Source: Bacillota bacterium | GTDB lineage: Bacteria; Bacillota; Limnochordia; Darwinibacteriales; DTU012 | DNA length: 21,293 bases | Assembly (NCBI GenBank): GCA_012521805.1 | Contig: JAAYLQ010000192.1 | Location: forward strand, 1-21,293 | Reading direction: 5' to 3' | Shown: positions 16,284 through 21,293 of the stretch, piece after piece | How the letters are laid out: every line of letters begins with the position of its first letter | Numbering within the stretch: the first letter of the stretch is position 1 | Translations under genes and position numbers: made by a program | The notes under the pieces: model-generated | The model's input: only the letters and a program-made list of their open reading frames with translations | Told to the model about the DNA's origin: nothing | The model's database searches: none

Positions 16284-17465
16284 ATGGAGCAGAACATGAA
16301 GCACAAGCAGGCCGAGAGGACGATTAATGCTGCAGCCCTGATCTTAATTGGCATTTGTCTAGTCGGTATTGGAGCAGTGTGGGTGATAATGAGTCAGCCT
16401 GCTGCTGAAACAGCAATTGATAGTGCAGGCGCAGACCTAGTTCCGGATCCGTTTACCGGAGTAGAGGATAAGCTGGAATTTGCAGCTGAAGTTTTTGACA
16501 TGCACGGCTATCTTGTGCTGGCTAATTCGGTCAATCTAGCGGAGAGGACAGCAGAGTATACAATTGTTCCAACAGCCCGAGAAAATGAGCTGCATGAATT
16601 GGTTATCAGCTTAGAGACCGAGCTGTGGGATCGATATGAATGGGAGTTTCAAACAGAATACAGGGAAGACGAATTGGGAGCAAAAATCTCCCTAACAAGT
16701 GAAGAATATGGCTTTGGACTGCATTTAAAGCAGATGACCCCGAACACCAGGGTGGTGGATGACAGGCCAATGCTGGCGATTGTGATTGATGATTGGGGTT
16801 ATTCCTCCCTCTATGCAGACGCATTTCTGCAGTATCCATTTTCCTTGACTGCAGCAATTATTCCCCATCTGCCGCAGTCGGTGCGTTTAGCTGAGCTGGC
16901 AGCGGAAAATGGACATGAGGTAATTCTCCATCAGCCGATGGAGGCCCTCAACAGCCATTTAGATCTTGGCAGAGGCGGGATTCGTACCTCTATGGATGCA
17001 GCTGAAATCAAGCAGCGGTTGCAGGAGAATATTGCCCATCTGCCGATGATTGTGGGTGTGAACAATCATATGGGATCAAAAGTAACTGCTGACACTGAAA
17101 CGATGGAGATAATCTTAGCAGAAATCAAGGACCATGGACTTTATTTTCTCGACAGCTACACCACCCCATTATCAGTAGCTGGTAAAGTAGCAGCAGAAGT
17201 TGGACTGCCTTATGCTGTAAACAACCTTTTTATTGACAACATCAATGAAGTAGAGGCTGTTAAGAAGCAGCTGCGCCAGATTATGGAGCGGGCGGTTCTC
17301 CACGGCTCAGCGATTGCTATTGGTCATGTGCGTTCAGCAACAGCTGTCGCGCTGTGGGAGATGATCCCCGAGTTTGTGGCAGCTGATATCAATCTAGTTC
17401 CCGTCTCTCAGTTGCTGATTAGACCAGAATCAAAGGCTGCAGAAGATTTGGACCCGGCCGATTAA
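16284..17465 (+). CDS. yibQ: Divergent polysaccharide deacetylase (YibQ/DUF610)
   Basis: A 393-residue protein with one N-terminal membrane helix (about 15-36), a linker and small mixed region (about 45-155), and a C-terminal NodB-like barrel (about 160-385). Motifs of the divergent deacetylase family: AIVIDDWGYSS (about 165-175), VILHQPMEALN, GVNNHMGSKVT, FLDSYTT, IGHVRSATAVAL. The HxxxH metal motif of classical deacetylases is not present in its standard form, as is usual for this family, so enzymatic activity is uncertain. It probably acts outside the membrane. ATG 16284 is chosen because AAGGGG (16269-16274) is 9 nt upstream; GTG 16275 overlaps that site. In E. coli yibQ lies beside envC, so its presence in this envC-containing string repeats a known association. 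Its stop overlaps the convergent ppa stop by 3 bp. Confidence 0.88.
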   Translation: MEQNMKHKQAERTINAAALILIGICLVGIGAVWVIMSQPAAETAIDSAGADLVPDPFTGVEDKLEFAAEVFDMHGYLVLANSVNLAERTAEYTIVPTARENELHELVISLETELWDRYEWEFQTEYREDELGAKISLTSEEYGFGLHLKQMTPNTRVVDDRPMLAIVIDDWGYSSLYADAFLQYPFSLTAAIIPHLPQSVRLAELAAENGHEVILHQPMEALNSHLDLGRGGIRTSMDAAEIKQRLQENIAHLPMIVGVNNHMGSKVTADTETMEIILAEIKDHGLYFLDSYTTPLSVAGKVAAEVGLPYAVNNLFIDNINEVEAVKKQLRQIMERAVLHGSAIAIGHVRSATAVALWEMIPEFVAADINLVPVSQLLIRPESKAAEDLDPAD

Positions 17466-17947
17466 GGCTGATTCTGATACCTCAGGATTGATTCTTCGAT
17501 AACCTTTATAGCGGCATCACGAGAGTGCCAATTGCCGATTTTGGTGTTCTTTTTCTCTAATTCTTTGTATACCTGAAAGAAGTGGGTTACCTCATGAAGC
17601 AGATGTTCCGGAACATCATGCAGATCTTCAACCCAATTCCACTGCGGATCCCGCACAGGTACACAAAGAATTTTTTTATCAGGACCTTTTTCATCCCACA
17701 TATCGAATACACCAACAGGTTTCGACCGGATCATGCATCCAGGGAATGTAGCTTCGCCAACTAATACCAGGGCATCTAAAGGATCTCCGTCTTCAGCTAA
17801 AGTATTGGGAATAAAACCGTAATCGGCAGGATAATGTACAGCTGAGAATAACATGCGATCTAAGTAAAATAAGCCATCTTCTGGGTTGTATTCATACTTG
17901 TTGCGGCTTCCTTTCGGTATTTCTACCATCACTAGTACTTCTTTCAA
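17462..17947 (-). CDS. ppa: Soluble inorganic pyrophosphatase, family I
   Basis: A 161-residue cytoplasmic enzyme that hydrolyses pyrophosphate to phosphate, pulling biosynthetic reactions forward. Family markers: VEIPKGSRNKYEY near the N-terminus, YPADYGFIPNTLAEDGDPLDALVL containing the metal-binding DGDPLD signature, then GVFDMWDEKGPDKKILCVP and a C-terminal helix. It is somewhat shorter than the 175-residue E. coli enzyme, as is common. The start is TTG at 17945-17947, with AAAGGG 8 nt upstream on the minus strand; a downstream ATG at codon 7 would remove only the non-conserved tip. It is the only minus-strand gene and is transcribed divergently from uvrB. Several TATTAT-like -10 hexamers lie at 17970-17980 but no clear -35. 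Confidence 0.95.
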   Translation of the reverse strand: MKEVLVMVEIPKGSRNKYEYNPEDGLFYLDRMLFSAVHYPADYGFIPNTLAEDGDPLDALVLVGEATFPGCMIRSKPVGVFDMWDEKGPDKKILCVPVRDPQWNWVEDLHDVPEHLLHEVTHFFQVYKELEKKNTKIGNWHSRDAAIKVIEESILRYQNQP

Positions 17948-18011
17948 TGGAATCGCCCTTTCTGATCTGATATAATAATAATCATTACGAGAAGGTAATT
18001 GCAGGACAATG

Positions 18012-18040
18012 TTAGAACATATGTATGTATTTATTATAAA
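18012..18040 (+). promoter_or_regulatory. Possible uvrBA promoter overlapping the LexA-like box
   Basis: TATAAA at 18035-18040 is a fair -10. The hexamer 17 bp upstream, TTAGAA (18012-18017), is only a weak -35 and lies inside the LexA-like box, an arrangement in which repressor binding would block polymerase. The surrounding AT-rich sequence allows alternatives. Confidence 0.4.
18014..18027 (+). promoter_or_regulatory. LexA (DinR)-like box before uvrB
   Basis: AGAACATATGTATG matches 11 of 14 positions of the Gram-positive SOS box CGAACATATGTTCG: the left half GAAC and spacer ATAT are perfect, and the right half reads GTAT instead of GTTC. It lies 64 bp before the uvrB start. uvrBA is under LexA control in B. 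subtilis, so the location is the expected one. Confidence 0.6.
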
Positions 18041-18090
18041 CTATTTCCATTGTGATATGCAAATAGCAGTTTATGAGGTGAGCTGAATCA

Positions 18091-20082
18091 ATGAAAGCTA
18101 AACCATTCAAGGTTGTTTCACCCTTTGAACCAGCTGGCGATCAACCTAAAGCGATAGACCAATTAACCGATGGTATTAACCGCGGCTTGAAAGCCCAAAC
18201 CCTACTTGGTGTTACTGGGTCTGGGAAGACTTTTACCATGGCTAAAGTGATCGAAAAAGTCCAGAAGCCAACTCTAATTATTGCACACAACAAAACGTTA
18301 GCAGCCCAATTATGCAATGAGTTTCGTGAATTCTTCCCCCATAATGCCGTTCATTATTTTGTCAGTTATTACGATTACTATCAGCCGGAGGCTTATGTAC
18401 CCCAAAGCGATACTTATATCGAAAAAGATGCTGCGATCAATGAGGAGATTGATCGTCTGCGCCACGCAGCTACCAGTGCTCTGTTTGAAAGGCGTGACGT
18501 AATCATTGTGGCGAGTGTTTCTTGCATTTATGGTTTGGGATCTCCAGAAGATTACATGGGCCTGACCTTGGCATTAAAAAGCGGAGAGTTTCGCGATCGG
18601 GATCATATTTTACGGCGCCTAGTGGGCATTCAGTATGAACGCAATGATATTGGTTTCCAGCGGGGCACTTTTCGTGTCCGGGGTGATGTGATTGAAATTA
18701 TCCCTGCTAACAGTGATAATGTGATCAGAATTGAACTGTTCGGTGATGAAGTAGACCGGATTCTGGAGCTGGATCCGATTACCGGTGAAGTGATAGCCGA
18801 AAACAATGAAGTGACGATCTATCCAGCATCTCACTTCGTTACATCCGAAGAAAAACTTAAGCGGGCGATTGAATCGATTGAAGCTGAGTTGGAAGAGCAG
18901 TTAGCGCTGTTAAAAGCGGAAAACAAGCTGTTGGAGGCGCAGCGGTTAGAGCAGCGCACCCGTTATGACTTAGAAATGCTGGAACAGATGGGATTTTGTC
19001 AGGGCATCGAGAATTATTCCCGTCATTTATCGGGACGAGCTCCAGGACAAATGCCCTCAACCCTCCTCGACTATTTTCCGAAGGACTATCTAATGTTCAT
19101 CGATGAATCCCATGTGACTATACCCCAAATTAGGGGGATGTACCATGGTGACCGTTCGCGGAAAGAGACTCTCGTCAAATATGGGTTCCGCCTGCCTTCC
19201 GCTCTGGATAATCGACCGCTCACCTTTTCCGAATTTGAATCCCATATTAACCAGGTGGTATTTGTTTCCGCCACTCCGGGACCTTATGAAATAGAACATG
19301 AGCAGCAGCGGGTAGAACAGATTCTGCGTCCGACTGGACTGGTAGATCCGGAAATTCATGTGCGTCCGATCAAAGGCCAGATCGACGATCTGCAGGATGA
19401 GATTCAGAAAACTATTGAGCGCGGCGAGCGGGTCCTAATCACCACATTGACTAAGAAAATGGCAGAGGATCTGACTGATTATTTTACCGAAGTTGGGATT
19501 AAAGTTCGCTATCTCCACTCAGATATTGAGACATTGGATAGAATTGAAATCCTGCGGGATCTGCGCAAGGGTGAGTTCGATGTGCTGGTGGGGATTAACC
19601 TGCTGAGGGAAGGATTGGATTTACCGGAAGTTTCACTTGTAGCAATTCTCGATGCGGATAAAGAGGGCTTCCTGCGCTCAGAACGCTCTTTGATTCAAAC
19701 AATCGGTCGTGCTGCTAGAAATGTCAACGGTAGAGTAATCATGTATGCTGATACGATTACAGATTCAATGGAGGCAGCCATTTCAGAAACTAACCGCAGG
19801 CGGCAGCTGCAGATGGAGCACAACCGCAAACATGGGATTACACCAGAGACGATTAAAAAAGAAGTCACCGACATTGTCCAAGCAGTCCGAGCAGCCGAGG
19901 ATGAAGCTGATTACCGCACTGATCCTGCACCGGCTTATGAAGATATTAAGGACATCGTTGGCTATATTAAGGAATTGGAAAAACAGATGTTTACAGCAGC
20001 GAATGAACTGGAATTCGAACTAGCTGCTCAGCTGCGGGATCAAATCAGAGAATTACGCCAGGAAGCGGGGTTAGTTGATTGA
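18091..20082 (+). CDS. uvrB: Excinuclease ABC subunit B
   Basis: A 663-residue protein of usual length. UvrB receives damaged DNA from UvrA, verifies the lesion by threading a strand behind its beta-hairpin, and recruits UvrC. Visible features: Walker A GVTGSGKT (40-47), the beta-hairpin region YYDYYQPEAYVPQSDTYIEKDA (93-114), LMFIDESHVTIPQIRGMY (Walker B/DESH), FVSATPGPYE, the helicase motif VGINLLREGLDLPEVSLVAILDADKEG, QTIGRAARN, and a C-terminal UVR domain (about 623-658, KELEKQMFTAANELEFELAAQLRDQI) that contacts UvrC. GAGGTGA (18074-18080) lies 10 nt before ATG 18091. It is followed by uvrA with a 4-bp TTGA overlap, a translationally coupled pair. A LexA-like box upstream suggests SOS induction. 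Confidence 0.98.
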   Translation: MKAKPFKVVSPFEPAGDQPKAIDQLTDGINRGLKAQTLLGVTGSGKTFTMAKVIEKVQKPTLIIAHNKTLAAQLCNEFREFFPHNAVHYFVSYYDYYQPEAYVPQSDTYIEKDAAINEEIDRLRHAATSALFERRDVIIVASVSCIYGLGSPEDYMGLTLALKSGEFRDRDHILRRLVGIQYERNDIGFQRGTFRVRGDVIEIIPANSDNVIRIELFGDEVDRILELDPITGEVIAENNEVTIYPASHFVTSEEKLKRAIESIEAELEEQLALLKAENKLLEAQRLEQRTRYDLEMLEQMGFCQGIENYSRHLSGRAPGQMPSTLLDYFPKDYLMFIDESHVTIPQIRGMYHGDRSRKETLVKYGFRLPSALDNRPLTFSEFESHINQVVFVSATPGPYEIEHEQQRVEQILRPTGLVDPEIHVRPIKGQIDDLQDEIQKTIERGERVLITTLTKKMAEDLTDYFTEVGIKVRYLHSDIETLDRIEILRDLRKGEFDVLVGINLLREGLDLPEVSLVAILDADKEGFLRSERSLIQTIGRAARNVNGRVIMYADTITDSMEAAISETNRRRQLQMEHNRKHGITPETIKKEVTDIVQAVRAAEDEADYRTDPAPAYEDIKDIVGYIKELEKQMFTAANELEFELAAQLRDQIRELRQEAGLVD

Positions 20083-21293
20083 GTACAGGTAAAATAATAA
20101 TTAAAGGTGCAAGACAGCATAATCTGCGGAATATTGATGTGGAAATTCCGCGTGATAAATTAGTGGTAATTACCGGATTATCCGGTTCGGGTAAATCTTC
20201 TTTAGCTTTTGATACGATTTATGCTGAAGGCCAAAGGCGTTATGTTGAGTCCTTATCGGCTTATGCGCGTCAGTTCTTAGGGCAGATGGACAAGCCGGAT
20301 GTTGATTCCATTGAAGGCTTGTCCCCAGCCATTTCCATCGATCAAAAGACTACCAGCCGCAATCCTCGTTCAACAGTGGGTACAATTACTGAAATTTATG
20401 ATTACCTGCGCCTGTTGTACGCTCGTATCGGGAACCCTCACTGTCCTAACTGCGGCAAGCCGATCAGCCGCCAAACTGTACAGCAGATCATAGACCAACT
20501 GCTTACTCTAGCAGAAGGAACACGCATTCAGGTTTTGGCACCTGTGGTTAGAGGCCGTAAGGGCGAGCATAAAAAAGTTCTCGAAAGCATCCGCAGGGAA
20601 GGTTTTGTACGAATTAGAGTGGACGGGGAACTTCACGAAGTTACGGATCCGCTTAATCTTGATAAGAATAAGAAGCACACCATTGAAATTGTTGTTGATC
20701 GGATTGTGATCCGCTCGGATATTCATTCCCGCCTAACCGATTCAGTTGAAACTGCGCTGCAGTATGGAGAAGGTATTGTGGTTGTTGACGTTATTGGTCA
20801 GGAAGAACTGTTATTTAGTGAGCATTTTGCCTGTGTTGACTGTGGGATATCGATGGAGGAACTGACTCCGCGCATGTTTTCCTTCAACAGCCCTTATGGA
20901 GCTTGCCCTGAATGTGATGGACTTGGCAGCAAATTAGAGATTGATCCAGATTTAGTCGTTGATTATGATTTGTCCCTGAGTGAAGGCGCCCTCATTCCTT
21001 GGCGCAGCAGCAAAAGCCAATGGCTGGAGGCGATCCTTGATGCCGTTTGTCGGGAATATCGGATCGATCCTGAACAACCCCTCAAGGAACTGCCCCCGGA
21101 AAGTGTTGATGTACTTTTATATGGAATTGATGAAGCGGTCAGCTTCGAATATACAAACCGTCAAGAGCAGACGCGGATGTACTCTTCAGTTTATGAAGGC
21201 TTGATTCCGTTTTTAAATAGGCGGTATCGAGAAAGCACATCTGACTGGGCACGCCAAGAACTGGAACAGTATATGAGTGAGAATACCTGCACC
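20079..21293 (+). CDS. uvrA: Excinuclease ABC subunit A, N-terminal part (runs off window)
   Basis: The first 405 codons of uvrA, open to the right edge. UvrA is the damage-sensing ATPase dimer of nucleotide excision repair. Translation starts at TTG 20079, overlapping the uvrB stop (TTGA), with GCGGGG (20065-20070) 8 nt upstream. Features: IIIKGARQHNLRNIDVEIPRD, Walker A GLSGSGKS (33-40), the UvrA block YVESLSAYARQFLGQMDKPDVDSIEGLSPAISIDQK, an early CPNCGKPI pair, the UvrB-binding region (about 130-250), and the first zinc module with Cys 252, 255, 276 and 279, nearly identical in position to E. coli UvrA. The full protein is usually about 940 residues, so more than half lies beyond the window. 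No defect is visible. Confidence 0.97.
   Translation, partial: MSTGKIIIKGARQHNLRNIDVEIPRDKLVVITGLSGSGKSSLAFDTIYAEGQRRYVESLSAYARQFLGQMDKPDVDSIEGLSPAISIDQKTTSRNPRSTVGTITEIYDYLRLLYARIGNPHCPNCGKPISRQTVQQIIDQLLTLAEGTRIQVLAPVVRGRKGEHKKVLESIRREGFVRIRVDGELHEVTDPLNLDKNKKHTIEIVVDRIVIRSDIHSRLTDSVETALQYGEGIVVVDVIGQEELLFSEHFACVDCGISMEELTPRMFSFNSPYGACPECDGLGSKLEIDPDLVVDYDLSLSEGALIPWRSSKSQWLEAILDAVCREYRIDPEQPLKELPPESVDVLLYGIDEAVSFEYTNRQEQTRMYSSVYEGLIPFLNRRYRESTSDWARQELEQYMSENTCT

Overview
The window looks like chromosome from a flagellated, endospore-lineage member of the Bacillota (Firmicutes), outside the classical Bacilli. The evidence is the gene order flaG-fliS-fliT-like ... hpf ... secA-prfB ... yitT/yvjA-like ... 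ftsX ... ctp-minJ-like ... uvrB-uvrA, which parallels the Bacillus subtilis flaG-to-uvrA region. AAGGAGG-type ribosome binding sites, frequent TTG/GTG starts and U-tailed hairpin terminators fit the same assignment. There are no tRNAs, rRNAs, insertion sequences, CRISPR arrays or phage genes. Apart from ppa, every gene is on the + strand, and no gap without a gene exceeds about 145 bp.

Layout. (1) 1-1088: end of a flagellar late operon (flaG missing its 5' end, fliS, a FlgN/FliT-like chaperone). (2) 1134-1461: a self-contained cold-shock gene with its own promoter, leader hairpin and terminator. (3) 1482-6949: long-form hpf behind a sigma-H-like promoter, an unnamed two-domain nucleotidyltransferase-like protein, secA, and prfB with a programmed +1 frameshift, closed by a strong terminator. 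(4) 6959-11929: a cell-envelope string of DUF2993/LmeA-like lipid-binding protein, DUF5693 multispan protein, csaB pyruvyltransferase, TagA/WecG glycosyltransferase and a YitT-family membrane protein, the first four coupled by overlaps or gaps of a few bases. CsaB plus TagA suggests a pyruvylated, ManNAc-containing wall polymer of the kind that anchors S-layer-homology proteins. (5) 11960-17465: a division and wall-remodelling string of a half-length FtsX without FtsE, an EnvC-like coiled-coil M23 peptidase with intact zinc ligands, a CtpA/B protease, a MinJ-like PDZ membrane protein, and a YibQ-type divergent polysaccharide deacetylase. (6) 17462-21293: convergent ppa, then uvrB and uvrA (running off the right edge), with a LexA-like box before uvrB.

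Most unusual points. First, the place occupied by ftsE-ftsX in B. subtilis holds only a 173-residue FtsX that stops after its second membrane helix, tightly coupled to an apparently active EnvC. Second, a two-domain protein between hpf and secA has a degenerate GT-A nucleotidyltransferase half and a C-terminal half I do not recognise. Third, a perfect 16-bp palindrome resembling a modified LexA box lies just downstream of the mini-ftsX promoter.
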